A DNA stretch of 64,000 nt from an uncultured Lachnospiraceae bacterium. GTDB lineage: Bacteria > Bacillota > Clostridia > Lachnospirales > Lachnospiraceae. The stretch is from positions 62,001 to 126,000 of the forward strand of contig CAJUDY010000006.1 in assembly GCA_910584945.1 (NCBI GenBank), read 5' to 3'. The translations under genes and the position numbers were made by a program. This document shows positions 50,702 through 59,328 of this stretch, piece after piece. The first letter of the stretch is position 1; every line of letters begins with the position of its first letter. The notes beneath the pieces were generated by a model, which ran no database searches, was not told the DNA's origin, and saw nothing but the letters and a program-made list of their open reading frames with translations.

Positions 50702-52684
50702 TTATCTGCTGCGCACCACGATCTGGTAATACGCCCTGCAGGTGAGCCGGTAGCTGAGAAGATACACCAAGGTAAAGCCAAGTCCCACTCCGACGCCGCA
50801 CCGGATCAGAAGCGTCGTCTGAAACATCCTTAGAACCCCCATCAGCAGATCCACCATCACAATGCCCACCGCGGAATGTATGAGGGCCGCCGCCAGAGGG
50901 AGGGCAAATACCATAGCCATCTGTCTTCGGATCGTGCTTTGTATGTCCTCTTCTCCCATCCCGACCTTCTGCATGATGGCAAAGCTTCCCTGATCCTCGT
51001 ACCCTTCGGACAGCTGCTTGTAATACATGACCAGCAGAAGACACATAAAGAAAATCATGCCAAAGAGAATCCCGATGAACAAAAGGCCTCCGTTCATGGC
51101 GTAGATCACCTGGCTGCCCTCTACGCCGTCTTTTACCGTCAGTCCCTCTTCCTCTCTGCCGCTTTTCCATCGCTTTAATTCCTCCATGAACGCGGTTTTC
51201 GCCTCCTTCGTGCCTTCCAGAAGGACTCCGGTCCGCGTCCTCTGATCCGGCGCCTCCTTGCCGACGGCGTTTTCCCACGTTTCCAGAAGTTCGGAAACCG
51301 TTCCCTGGTCTTTCACAACCATAACATAGGTTTCTCCAAAATACGATTTTCCCGCATTGGGCCAGGGATACAAGGGCCCCGGGACCGTACGCACCTCCAG
51401 TTGGACACCCGCAAAATCCATCTCCTCATATCCATATGCCCTGCCGGTGGAATACAAAAGCGCCTGCCCGTCTTCCAGATGTTCCTTCTCCCCGGTCAGA
51501 CGTTCGTAGTCTTCCAGCGCGAGCAGATACAGTTCGACGTCTTCCGCCTCCGGCTTCTGTGCGCCCGCACGGCTGCCTTCCAGACCGCAGTACAGCCACA
51601 CATTCCCCCAGGTGTCCAGCCTTAAGACCGAAAGCCCATACTTTTCCGAAAGATCTGTGAGCGCTTTTTCTGCTGTCTCTCTTCCCAGCCCTTCCTCCTC
51701 GTAGGTCAGTTCGGCGTCGTAGGCATAATCGAAATACCGGATTCCTTCAAGCCCCGCATAGAGCGCCACCGTACAGGTCAGCGTAATCACCACCATGGTG
51801 GAAAAGATGCAGATATTGGCAAGACTTGCCGCACTCTTTTTCATCCGGTAATACATGCCGGAGATGGTGATAAAATTTTCCGGACGATAATAGATCTTTT
51901 TCCGGCTCCGCAGCAGCTTCAGCACCGCCACTCCCCCAAAGGTAAAGAGCAGATACGTTCCCACAACCACCAGGAGCACCGCCAGGAAAAAGCTGCCGAA
52001 GATCGTACTGTCCAGCCTGGCGCGAAAAACCGTCCGATAGGCCAGCATCGTAACCAGCACTCCCAGAATGACTCCCGGAATCGGAAAGCGCGGTTCCTTC
52101 TCGCCCTTTTTGCTGCCCTCCAGAAGCTCCACTCCCCGCACCCGAAAGACGCCCGCCGCGCCGTGCAGGAAGGTAAGCAGACTGACCGCCGCAAAGAAAA
52201 GAAGGGTCTCTGCCGCCGCGAACCAGGAAAAGGTAAATTCCGCCTCCACCGGCAGGGAGCTGAGCCGAAGAAGCAAAAGGAAGAACAGCTTCGCCAGGAT
52301 AAGCCCCAGGAAGATCCCGCCGCACACCGCCAGCACATAGACTGCCAGCGTTTCCAGAAAAACCAGGGTCACCAGATGCTTCCGCTCCATGCCAAGGATC
52401 ATATACAGTCCCATCTCCTTTTTCCGCCGTTTGACCAGAAAGCTGTTGGCATAGTAGACGAAGGGAACCAGGATGAGAATCAGCAGGATTTTCCCCAGAA
52501 GCAGCATCATCCATGCGTAGGTGCTGTAAGGCAGCGTGCCGATCAGATCGTTGCACAGGATAGAAGAAAATATATAATAAGTGAATACGGAAAAAATGCA
52601 TGCAGCAATATACGGACCATAAATATTACCATTTTGTGTCACTCCTTTGACTGCCAGTGCCGGCAGAAGTTTCCATTTCTTCAT
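50702..52684 (-). CDS. BceB-like ABC permease (FtsX type)
   Basis: 660 residues. Ten predicted membrane helices with a large outside domain (about 305-535) between helices 7 and 8, the BceB/VraG layout; an FtsX domain lies at each end. It senses and removes peptide antibiotics such as bacitracin or lantibiotics and signals to the partner kinase. ATG 52684 has AGGAGG. It is separated from the ATPase gene by a diverged copy of the 109-bp repeat. Confidence 0.92.
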   Translation of the reverse strand: MKKWKLLPALAVKGVTQNGNIYGPYIAACIFSVFTYYIFSSILCNDLIGTLPYSTYAWMMLLLGKILLILILVPFVYYANSFLVKRRKKEMGLYMILGMERKHLVTLVFLETLAVYVLAVCGGIFLGLILAKLFFLLLLRLSSLPVEAEFTFSWFAAAETLLFFAAVSLLTFLHGAAGVFRVRGVELLEGSKKGEKEPRFPIPGVILGVLVTMLAYRTVFRARLDSTIFGSFFLAVLLVVVGTYLLFTFGGVAVLKLLRSRKKIYYRPENFITISGMYYRMKKSAASLANICIFSTMVVITLTCTVALYAGLEGIRYFDYAYDAELTYEEEGLGRETAEKALTDLSEKYGLSVLRLDTWGNVWLYCGLEGSRAGAQKPEAEDVELYLLALEDYERLTGEKEHLEDGQALLYSTGRAYGYEEMDFAGVQLEVRTVPGPLYPWPNAGKSYFGETYVMVVKDQGTVSELLETWENAVGKEAPDQRTRTGVLLEGTKEAKTAFMEELKRWKSGREEEGLTVKDGVEGSQVIYAMNGGLLFIGILFGMIFFMCLLLVMYYKQLSEGYEDQGSFAIMQKVGMGEEDIQSTIRRQMAMVFALPLAAALIHSAVGIVMVDLLMGVLRMFQTTLLIRCGVGVGLGFTLVYLLSYRLTCRAYYQIVVRSR

Positions 52685-52689
52685 AAACG

Positions 52690-52830
52690 CGCCTCCTATT
52701 TAAGTTCCGCATCCGCCGCTCTCTCCGCTCCATGGTCTGGAAGAATTTTCTGCCGCGTCCGCGTCATAAAATCCTTCCGGAGCTTCGTTCGGACAGATGC
52801 TGTTTTTATATTTAAATTCCGCAATTCCCG
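52690..52830. repeat. Diverged copy of the 109-bp leader element
   Basis: On the minus strand: ACAGCATCTG, CCGGAAGGATTTTATG, AAAATTCTTCCAGACCATGG and GGATGCGGAACTTAAATAGG follow the same order as the 43603 units, with more divergence. It again ends next to the ribosome site of an ABC-transporter gene. Confidence 0.72.
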
Positions 52831-53585
52831 ACCGGTTCTGTCTGCAGAACCGTCAGCGCATCCGAGATCATCCGGTACATGGCGTCGTACCCCTGGTCCC
52901 CTTTATAGATCTGGTGAAAGATTTTTCCGTCCTTGATAAAGAGCACCCGTCCGGCGTGGCTGGCCGCCTGAATGCTGTGGGTCACCATGAGGATGGTCTG
53001 TCCTTCCCGATTCACCTCTTCAAGAAGCCTCAAAAGCTTCCCGGAGGCCCGTGAGTCCAGGGCTCCCGTGGGCTCGTCCGCCAGGATCAGATCCGGATTC
53101 GTGATCAGCGCCCGGCAGGCCGCCGCCCTCTGCTTCTGTCCTCCGGACACTTCATAGGGATATTTTTCCAGAATGTCGCGGATCTCCAGCTTTTCCGCCA
53201 GGAGCAGAAGCCGCCGCTCCATCTCCTTGTAATCCTCCCCTGCCAGTACCAGCGGCAGAAAGATATTGTCCCGGATATTCAGGGTGTCCAACAAGTTAAA
53301 GTCCTGAAAAATAAACCCCAGATGATCCCTTCGAAACGCACACAGGTCCTTGTGCCGCACCCGGGCCAAATCCTCTCCTTTTAAAAGCACCTGTCCACTG
53401 GTCGCCCTGTCCAGAGAAGCCAGGATATTCAAAAGGGTCGTCTTGCCGGACCCGGACTCCCCCATGATCGCCACATACTCTCCTTCTTCCACAGAGAAAT
53501 TCACGTCGTTCAGCGCCTCTACTTTCACCGCCCCAAAGCGGGCCGTATAGATCTTTTTTACATTTTTCACTTCCAGCAGTGCCAT
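52812..53585 (-). CDS. BceA-like ABC ATPase
   Basis: 257 residues with Walker A MGESGSGKTTLL, signature VSGGQKQRAAACRAL, Walker B LILADEPTGALD and H-loop VTHSI; a LolD/MacB/BceA-type ATPase. It drives the permease encoded next. Preceded by a terminator and presumably its own promoter, which the partner regulator would control. Confidence 0.93.
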   Translation of the reverse strand: MALLEVKNVKKIYTARFGAVKVEALNDVNFSVEEGEYVAIMGESGSGKTTLLNILASLDRATSGQVLLKGEDLARVRHKDLCAFRRDHLGFIFQDFNLLDTLNIRDNIFLPLVLAGEDYKEMERRLLLLAEKLEIRDILEKYPYEVSGGQKQRAAACRALITNPDLILADEPTGALDSRASGKLLRLLEEVNREGQTILMVTHSIQAASHAGRVLFIKDGKIFHQIYKGDQGYDAMYRMISDALTVLQTEPVGNCGI

Positions 53586-53631
53586 GGATCATGACTCCTT
53601 TCCTGTCTTACTACTTCTTTTCACTGATTAT

Positions 53632-53675
53632 AAAGAAAAAGGAAATGTCCTGCCATAGATCCGGCTTACATTTCC
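53632..53675 (-). terminator. Terminator between the kinase and the ABC genes
   Basis: Minus strand GGAAATGT (53675-53668) pairs with ACATTTCC (53648-53641), then TTTTTCTT. It separates regulator and transporter transcription units. Confidence 0.8.
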
Positions 53676-53686
53676 CTGCTCTAATC

Positions 53687-54730
53687 TTACATTTTTGTCA
53701 CCTGTGACTCCTGCAAAAATCCCAGGCGTACCCTGGTCCCCTCTCCCATCTTCGAACGCACTTCGATGGCATGTCCCAGCCGGTCCAGAATCTGACGGCA
53801 CAGATATAGACCGATCCCGGTGGATTTCTGACAGAGCCGCCCGTTGTACCCCGTAAACCCCCGCTCAAAGATCCGGGGCAGATCACTCTCACGGATGCCG
53901 ATGCCCGTGTCCTCGATAACCAGCCAGGAGGCCTCTCCCCCGGTGGGGCGTCCGTTTTTGTCCTCACCATAGATGCGGATCTGTCCCCGGGAAGTGTATT
54001 TCAAAGCGTTCGACAAGATCTGTCCGATCACGAAGGACAGCCATTTCTCATCGGTCACCGCCCGCAGATGACAGTCTTCCATGGAAAAAGAAAGTCCGCT
54101 GCCGATGAACAGAATGGAATACTGCCGGACCGTCTGTCTCGCAATCCCCCAGACGTCGCAGGACTGCAACACCAGGTCCCCGGACATACTGTCCAGCCTG
54201 GCGTAGTGAAGGGCCATCCCCGCGTACTGCTCGATCTTGAAGAGCTCCTCCAGCTCCCGGCCAGAGTGTCCCGCTCCTTTCTCCTGCAAAAGCAGGCGTA
54301 AGGCGGCGATGGGCGTCTTGATCTGATGGGTCCACATAGTATAATAGTCCGCCCGGTCCTTTTTCTTCTCGTCGTATTCGGACAAGAACGCCCGTCTTTC
54401 TTCTTCCATCCCGCAGACCATATCATAATAATACTGCTCCGCCATGGTGCGGGGAACCGGCAGCGCTTCCCTTCGCTCCCCTTCCTTCTTCCCGGCGTCC
54501 CGAATCTCTCTCAGATGCCGGAGGTACCCCACAAAGTGAAAAGTTCCTGTAAGCAGTCCAAGCACCGCCGCCAGCAGCAGAGCGTAGGACATATGCCTCA
54601 TGGAATCTCCGTAACCGTACAGCCCTGCCACCAGATAAAAAAGCAATACAGCCGCCAGATAGACTGCCGCGGCTGCTCTGTGTTCTCTTATGTAAACCTT
54701 TATGATGTTTCCGATCGTATCCTTATCCAT
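53687..54730 (-). CDS. BceS-like intramembrane-sensing histidine kinase
   Basis: 347 residues: two N-terminal helices with almost no outside loop (AAAVYLAAVLLFYLVAGLYG, YALLLAAVLGLLTGTFHFVG), HisKA with WTHQIKTPIAALRL, N-box GQILSNALKY, G1 EDTGIGI and G2 STGIGLYL. The lack of a sensor domain is typical of BceS kinases, which read the transporter. Start overlaps the regulator stop; AGGAGG ahead. Confidence 0.93.
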   Translation of the reverse strand: MDKDTIGNIIKVYIREHRAAAAVYLAAVLLFYLVAGLYGYGDSMRHMSYALLLAAVLGLLTGTFHFVGYLRHLREIRDAGKKEGERREALPVPRTMAEQYYYDMVCGMEEERRAFLSEYDEKKKDRADYYTMWTHQIKTPIAALRLLLQEKGAGHSGRELEELFKIEQYAGMALHYARLDSMSGDLVLQSCDVWGIARQTVRQYSILFIGSGLSFSMEDCHLRAVTDEKWLSFVIGQILSNALKYTSRGQIRIYGEDKNGRPTGGEASWLVIEDTGIGIRESDLPRIFERGFTGYNGRLCQKSTGIGLYLCRQILDRLGHAIEVRSKMGEGTRVRLGFLQESQVTKM

Positions 54731-55412
54731 CCTGCCTCCTGCCAAGCTGGTAGCCCACTCCCTTTTTCGTGCGGATAAAATCTTCCAGTCCGATTTCTTT
54801 CAGCGTACGCCTCAGACGGTTGATATTGACCGTCAAAGTATTGTCATCCACAAAACATTCGTCCTCCCAGAGCCGCTTCATGATGCTTTCCCGGCTCACG
54901 GTCTGGCCCGCATGTTCATAGAGAAGCTTTAAGATTCGGAATTCATTTTTCGAAAGCTCCAGCCGCTTCCCCTCAAAAGTGAGGGACATGTCCGACACAT
55001 TTAAAACCGCGCCGTCCTGCTCCATAATCGCGGAAGGCTGGCTCTGGAAGGCGTAGGCTCTCCGAAGAACCGCCTGCACTTTGGCGGACAGCACTTCCAG
55101 ATCAAAGGGCTTGGTGATAAAGTCGTCCCCTCCCATGTTCATGGCCATGACGATATTCATATTGTCGGAAGCGGAGGAAAGAAATACAATCGGTACTTTC
55201 GAAACCTTCCGGATCTCGCCGCACCAGTAATAGCCGTTGTAAAAGGGAAGCCCGATATCCACCAGCACAAGCTGGGGCGAAAAGCGGACAAAATGCTCCA
55301 GCACGCCCGCAAAATCCTTCACGCACTCCACCTCGTAGCCCCACTTCGCCAGATGGCGCCGGACCGCCTCCGCAATCGTGTTGTCGTCTTCAATGATCAG
55401 AATCTTGTACAT
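54723..55412 (-). CDS. BceR-like OmpR-family response regulator
   Basis: 229 residues: receiver domain (acidic pair in IIEDDN, phospho-Asp in LVLVDIGLPF, Lys in DFITKPFD) and a winged-helix output (LSKNEFRILKLLYEHAGQ, VDDNTLTVNINRLRR). It would activate the ABC genes downstream. ATG 55412 overlaps the end of the upstream phosphoesterase gene by 23 bp. Confidence 0.95.
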   Translation of the reverse strand: MYKILIIEDDNTIAEAVRRHLAKWGYEVECVKDFAGVLEHFVRFSPQLVLVDIGLPFYNGYYWCGEIRKVSKVPIVFLSSASDNMNIVMAMNMGGDDFITKPFDLEVLSAKVQAVLRRAYAFQSQPSAIMEQDGAVLNVSDMSLTFEGKRLELSKNEFRILKLLYEHAGQTVSRESIMKRLWEDECFVDDNTLTVNINRLRRTLKEIGLEDFIRTKKGVGYQLGRRQDG

Positions 55413-56058
55413 CAGACACCTCATAATCGCTCCGCCGAAGCTCCCTCCGGCGCTTTTTGTCCACCTCGATCCACTCGTCCAGCGTCAGCGGCACATAATC
55501 CGAAAACATACAGAAACAGTTGATCATCTGACAGGGAATCGGGATCTTTTCCTCAGACCCGCGGACCTGCCGCTGATACTGCCTGGTCTGCCGCTGGAAA
55601 TCGTTGATCAGATACTCGTCAAAGGTATTGTGCACGTGCCCGTAGAGCATGTAGGTCTTCGGAACGCCCTCGCTGTCCCGACGGTACTGGCCATTGTAGC
55701 ATAGAATCGGATAATGGGACAGGATCACCTTTCTCTTATTGTCCTTCATCTCCCGATAGGGGGCGATCCACTTGAAATACTTGGGGTTAAAATCTTTGCT
55801 GCTTAAATATTTGTCGTGATTTCCGATAATCAGATATTTTTTGCCGTTTAGACAGGCAAGAATCCGGTTGGCCTCCTCCCCTTTGGGCGAAATACAGAAA
55901 TCCCCCAGGATCACCACCTCATCCACCGGACGCACCCGGGAGTTCCACTGACGGATCATGTGCTCGTTCATGGCCTCGCCGCTCGCGAAACCGCGGCAGT
56001 CCATGTGATGGTTTAAATTGTCGTGGCAGAAGTGCAGGTCTGCGATGTAGTAGCGCAT
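55390..56058 (-). CDS. Calcineurin-like metallophosphoesterase
   Basis: 222 residues. Metal-binding motifs in order: DLHFCHDN (D-x-H), EVVILGDFC (GD), IIGNHD (GNHD), LSHYP and YGHVHN (GHxH). A small cytosolic phosphoesterase with unknown substrate. AAAGGAG five bases before ATG 56058. The overlap with the response regulator gene suggests co-transcription, though a functional link is not evident. Confidence 0.88.
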   Translation of the reverse strand: MRYYIADLHFCHDNLNHHMDCRGFASGEAMNEHMIRQWNSRVRPVDEVVILGDFCISPKGEEANRILACLNGKKYLIIGNHDKYLSSKDFNPKYFKWIAPYREMKDNKRKVILSHYPILCYNGQYRRDSEGVPKTYMLYGHVHNTFDEYLINDFQRQTRQYQRQVRGSEEKIPIPCQMINCFCMFSDYVPLTLDEWIEVDKKRRRELRRSDYEVSDVQDSDH

Positions 56059-56165
56059 AGGGGCTCCTTTCTTGTTACCCTTTATTACTCCTCTTATGAT
56101 CTCTTTCAATCCGCAACAGCCGAAAGCGATCCCCATTTCGATATCCAAAACAACGCATTCTGTTG

Positions 56166-56453
56166 CTAAAACGAATTTTCATAAAAATCCCAGTAAGGTT
56201 CTGTCCTGATCTCTTTATCCAGAACAATTCTCAAGCGAGTCAATTCATCGGACTTTGGATAACGTTTTAAATCTCCCAGTTTCCATTCCGGTGTAACCTG
56301 GCATTTGTAAAAATCTGTAATTTTTCTGATTTCCCCATTCTTTTGACTGCGCACCAGACGAAAACATTGCAGATTTGCTCTTAAGCTCTCCAAAAATTCA
56401 TCCACGCTTTCAAACTGTCCATGTAAAGATAATTCATTTAGTATAAAATTCAA
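56166..56453 (-). CDS. 95-residue partner protein of the AAA/DUF262 operon, unknown
   Basis: Starts with TTG at 56453, three bases after the ATPase stop, with GGGGTGG as ribosome site inside the ATPase's last codons. The sequence (NELSLHGQFESVDEFLESLR, LVRSQKNGEIRKITDFYKC, WDFYENSF) shows no family I can name. Strict coupling makes it a component of the cassette. Confidence 0.68.
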   Translation of the reverse strand: MNFILNELSLHGQFESVDEFLESLRANLQCFRLVRSQKNGEIRKITDFYKCQVTPEWKLGDLKRYPKSDELTRLRIVLDKEIRTEPYWDFYENSF

Positions 56454-56456
56454 TTC

Positions 56457-57491
56457 TTACCACCCCAAAATCACATCCAAATCCTTCTCGATCTGGTCAA
56501 ACAGGCCATCCTCATGATTCTTCACGTGCCCATCCTCATCCAGAAAAATTTCCGCTGGCATGCTGATTCGGTCTTCGTCCTGTCGGAAAAAATAAATTTT
56601 TATTCTGTCACAGGTAATCTGATCATTGCTGACACACCTCCGCAGACCATTAAACACATGATCACTGTGAGTCTCCATCACCACCTGCAGCCCTTTTTGA
56701 GCCAGAAATACCAAAAATTCCATCAATTCCGCCTGACCGGATGGATGCAGATGAATTTCCGGGTTTTCAATGATCAGCATATCTCCCTTTTTACAGGAAA
56801 ATGCCGCAATAATAATCTCTGCTATATAGCTGACGCCTGTTCCTACGTTTTTCGGTCTGAGACTGTTTCCAACTTTATTATGACGGTAAGCCACCCGAAT
56901 CAACTCTGTGCCCGGAATTTCTTCAGCGCTCACCCGATAGCCCAGAATTCTCTCCAGCCAGTAATCCACCTGACCTCCCAAGGTCAGTTTCGTGCCACGA
57001 TCATAAATAAATTCTTTCTCTTTTATCCCCTTATCGTGATGACCGGCCAGATAGTAAAACGCATATTCACATCTGACCCCAATCTGATCTCTTCCCTCCA
57101 GTGATTTTTGATAGGTATCCTCTACCCCGATCCGGTCAGCGGTCAGATAACGAAGATTCATTTTATCAGAAAAACTGATTCCCTTTTTTTCCTCTTCCTC
57201 ATCTTCGACAAAAACCTTACTATAAGAGTAATCATTTCCCTGATATTCATACTCCGCCTCCAGAAAAATCTTTCTGCTTCCCGTAATCCAGTTCTTCACC
57301 TCACTGACAGTTCCAATATTCATATACTTTCCCGCCAATGAACTGGCGCTGTTCTGATATAACGCCAGAATTGCCTGGATTACTGTAGATTTTCCGGTAG
57401 AATTTTTCCCCGCAAGCAATGTAAAATTTGAGAATCTGATCTCGGCTTCTTTGAAACATTTAAATCCCTGTATTTTCACACCGTTCAGCAT
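56457..57491 (-). CDS. AAA ATPase (DUF3696/OLD-like) of a putative defence operon
   Basis: 344 residues of SMC/OLD-like ATPase: Walker A LLAGKNSTGKSTVIQA near residue 30, a middle insertion, signature-like VGTGVSYIAEIIIAAF, Walker B MLIIENPEIHLHPSGQAEL and H-loop VVMETHSDHVFNGLRR. No TOPRIM domain follows. Such ATPases act as sensors in several anti-phage systems. ATG one base after the DUF262 stop. Confidence 0.85.
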   Translation of the reverse strand: MLNGVKIQGFKCFKEAEIRFSNFTLLAGKNSTGKSTVIQAILALYQNSASSLAGKYMNIGTVSEVKNWITGSRKIFLEAEYEYQGNDYSYSKVFVEDEEEEKKGISFSDKMNLRYLTADRIGVEDTYQKSLEGRDQIGVRCEYAFYYLAGHHDKGIKEKEFIYDRGTKLTLGGQVDYWLERILGYRVSAEEIPGTELIRVAYRHNKVGNSLRPKNVGTGVSYIAEIIIAAFSCKKGDMLIIENPEIHLHPSGQAELMEFLVFLAQKGLQVVMETHSDHVFNGLRRCVSNDQITCDRIKIYFFRQDEDRISMPAEIFLDEDGHVKNHEDGLFDQIEKDLDVILGW

Positions 57492-57492
57492 C

Positions 57493-58491
57493 TTATCTCA
57501 ACCTCTTTTCAATTTCTTTATAATGTTTCCGAATATTCGCAAAAGTCACCTTTTCTTTCTTTATCTTTTCCCGAAGTTGTTCATCAAAGAATATGCTTTC
57601 CAGTCCCTTTCCAATCTTATATTCGTTTCCCCCGCACATCCAAACTATATTATATAAATACCCAAGTGTCCTGACACGCTGTTCCTCCCCTTTTTGCACA
57701 AGCAATGTACGATATTCTTTATTCATCCATTTTGTAAGCTTTTGGTCTGCGTCTACGAAGCCGTTCACAATGATCATAAGATCTTTTCTCATGAACCACC
57801 CTGCTGTCTGGTCCAGTAACTGCTGAAGTCCCATATCTTCTGTATACCCCGCCTGAACATTATTCTCAAATACAAACCGATACATAAGAATTCTCAGGAT
57901 AAAATATTGCCGCTTCAGTCTCCATCTACTGAAAAAGACACCATACCGTCCCATACTTCGCTCCAGAAAGTCCAGATTATTCCGTAATTCTTCCCCATAC
58001 AGCTTATATCGGATTCCCTGCTCTCTGACAAAATCCCATTTTTCAATATAACTGCCCACCTGCATATGCATATACTTAGGGGTTGTATATTCTATCACTT
58101 GAAAATTGATTTTATAATCGTATATAAAAGAAGCGATTCGTGGAAACTTTCGCTCCAGTTCTGCCGGTCCGCAGCCGTTTAATTCCGGATAGAATTCCAA
58201 TTCTGTAATTAGAATATTTCCTTTCAAGAATTTCATAAGATGCAGCAGACGATCACTGGCATCCAGGACAAGCAGACTTCCATCCTGCCGCTCAGATACA
58301 TATACCACTGGTAATATAATTCCCATCAAAATGGTTTCCAATGTCTTTGAAGTACTCTCGATCATTCTCATCTTTGTTTTAGAAGGCACCGAAGGAAATA
58401 CAAGACGCCCCTCCCGATACATCCGGCGTAATTGATGAATTGATATTTTCTTTTCGCAACTATCAATGTGATGGTTCAAAAAACTGCTCAT
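57493..58491 (-). CDS. DUF262 (GmrS/ParB-like) protein with altered active motif
   Basis: 332 residues. The segment VYVSERQDGSLLVLDASDRL, LHLMKFLKGNILITELEFYP, LNG aligns by eye with the DUF262 core, in which the motif is normally DGQQR; here it reads DASDR, so nuclease or NTPase activity may be lost or changed. The rest is helical. AAGGGG ahead of ATG 58491, and a good promoter at 58533-58561. First gene of the three-gene operon. Confidence 0.78.
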   Translation of the reverse strand: MSSFLNHHIDSCEKKISIHQLRRMYREGRLVFPSVPSKTKMRMIESTSKTLETILMGIILPVVYVSERQDGSLLVLDASDRLLHLMKFLKGNILITELEFYPELNGCGPAELERKFPRIASFIYDYKINFQVIEYTTPKYMHMQVGSYIEKWDFVREQGIRYKLYGEELRNNLDFLERSMGRYGVFFSRWRLKRQYFILRILMYRFVFENNVQAGYTEDMGLQQLLDQTAGWFMRKDLMIIVNGFVDADQKLTKWMNKEYRTLLVQKGEEQRVRTLGYLYNIVWMCGGNEYKIGKGLESIFFDEQLREKIKKEKVTFANIRKHYKEIEKRLR

Positions 58492-58532
58492 ATATTCCCC
58501 TTATGGAATTGTTTCTACTAATAATCTATACT

Positions 58533-58561
58533 ATTATAAATGATATTATGGGGCTTTACAA
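58533..58561 (-). promoter_or_regulatory. Promoter of the DUF262-AAA operon
   Basis: Minus strand TTGTAA (58556-58561), a 17-bp spacer and a perfect TATAAT (58533-58538). Confidence 0.82.
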
Positions 58562-58615
58562 CTAACAGAACAGAGGAACATTTATGCGAAAAAAATGTAT
58601 TCCCCAAAGTTTTTG

Positions 58616-58644
58616 TTGCATTTCTGCTAAAACTGTCATATACT
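58616..58644 (+). promoter_or_regulatory. Promoter of the tandem-repeat RNA
   Basis: TTGCAT (58616-58621), a 17-bp spacer and TATACT (58639-58644), pointing away from the DUF262 operon. Confidence 0.68.
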
Positions 58645-58650
58645 AAAGAC

Positions 58651-58791
58651 ATGAAAATGTTACCGCTTATCGATGGTGCGGGATAAAAAATGATTCGATG
58701 CGAAAATGCTTTCGCTTACCGATGGTGCGAAAAACAAGTTATTCGGTACGAAAATGTTGCCTCACCTTCATCACGAAGATGAGGCGTTTTT
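58651..58791 (+). ncRNA. Putative small RNA made of tandem 48-49-nt repeats
   Basis: Repeats of GAAAATG(T/C)T..CGCTTA(T/C)CGATGGTGCG begin at 58653 and 58702 (24 of 28 identical), with a partial third at 58750. The spacer sequences between them also resemble each other. The unit ends at a terminator (GCCTCA/TGAGGC stem, 58759-58785) with T5. A promoter lies directly upstream. No ORF is supported. Confidence 0.6.
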
Positions 58792-58807
58792 ATCGGAGGT
58801 AGTCCAT

Positions 58808-58988
58808 CTATTCCATGTTTCCACGCTTCAATGCGTTTATTAATTTGCGATCATAACTATAAATAGCAATACCGCGAAGTTGATGAAATTATTTTTTGTG
58901 TTGCACGTATTTTCTGTAATTCTTGTATCTTTTGCTCGTCATCACCAATAATACAACGTATCATAGTATTCGCATCAGCCATTACCAT
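58808..58988 (-). pseudogene. PIN-domain toxin with internal deletion
   Basis: The head MADANTMIRCIIGDDEQKIQ has the first PIN acidic residue. After about 40 residues the frame changes to IAIYSYDRKLINALKRGNME, the end of a PIN domain. The middle with the other catalytic acids is missing. Its start overlaps the antitoxin gene's end. Confidence 0.65.
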
Positions 58989-59193
58989 GTTTTTCTGCCA
59001 TAGCACGTTCAAATGCCCCTTCCTCTAAAAGTCTTTTCTCTGGATCACCGTATTTTGACAGTATTCCAATCGGGAGGTCATCGAAAATCTCTTCATCATC
59101 TGTAAAGGTTACAATCACTTTTTGATTTATCTTTGGCGCCGGTTCCAGCAGTTGCACTGTGTTGCCATCATAATATCCTGCGATCTCTTTCAT
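58975..59193 (-). CDS. Antitoxin-like protein upstream of the broken PIN toxin
   Basis: 72 residues beginning MKEIAGYYDGNTVQLLEPAP, with QKVIVTFTDDEE and a helical, charged tail. This is the form of the small antitoxins paired with PIN toxins in Clostridia. The partner is defective, so this would be an orphan antitoxin. Confidence 0.7.
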   Translation of the reverse strand: MKEIAGYYDGNTVQLLEPAPKINQKVIVTFTDDEEIFDDLPIGILSKYGDPEKRLLEEGAFERAMAEKHGNG

Positions 59194-59328
59194 AATAAAG
59201 CAACTCCTTTCATAAAATTAGAGAATAAACTTATTATAAACCAGCTGAGTGATAATTTCTATAATGATTTTCGGATGGTTCATCGGAAAATTCAAGCATA
59301 AAAATTTAATCAAAATATTTTGATAATT

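Noticed and set aside
58653..58791. CRISPR or mini-array next to the DUF262 operon
   Set aside because: The spacers resemble each other and the whole unit has its own promoter and terminator; a tandem-repeat RNA is the better reading.
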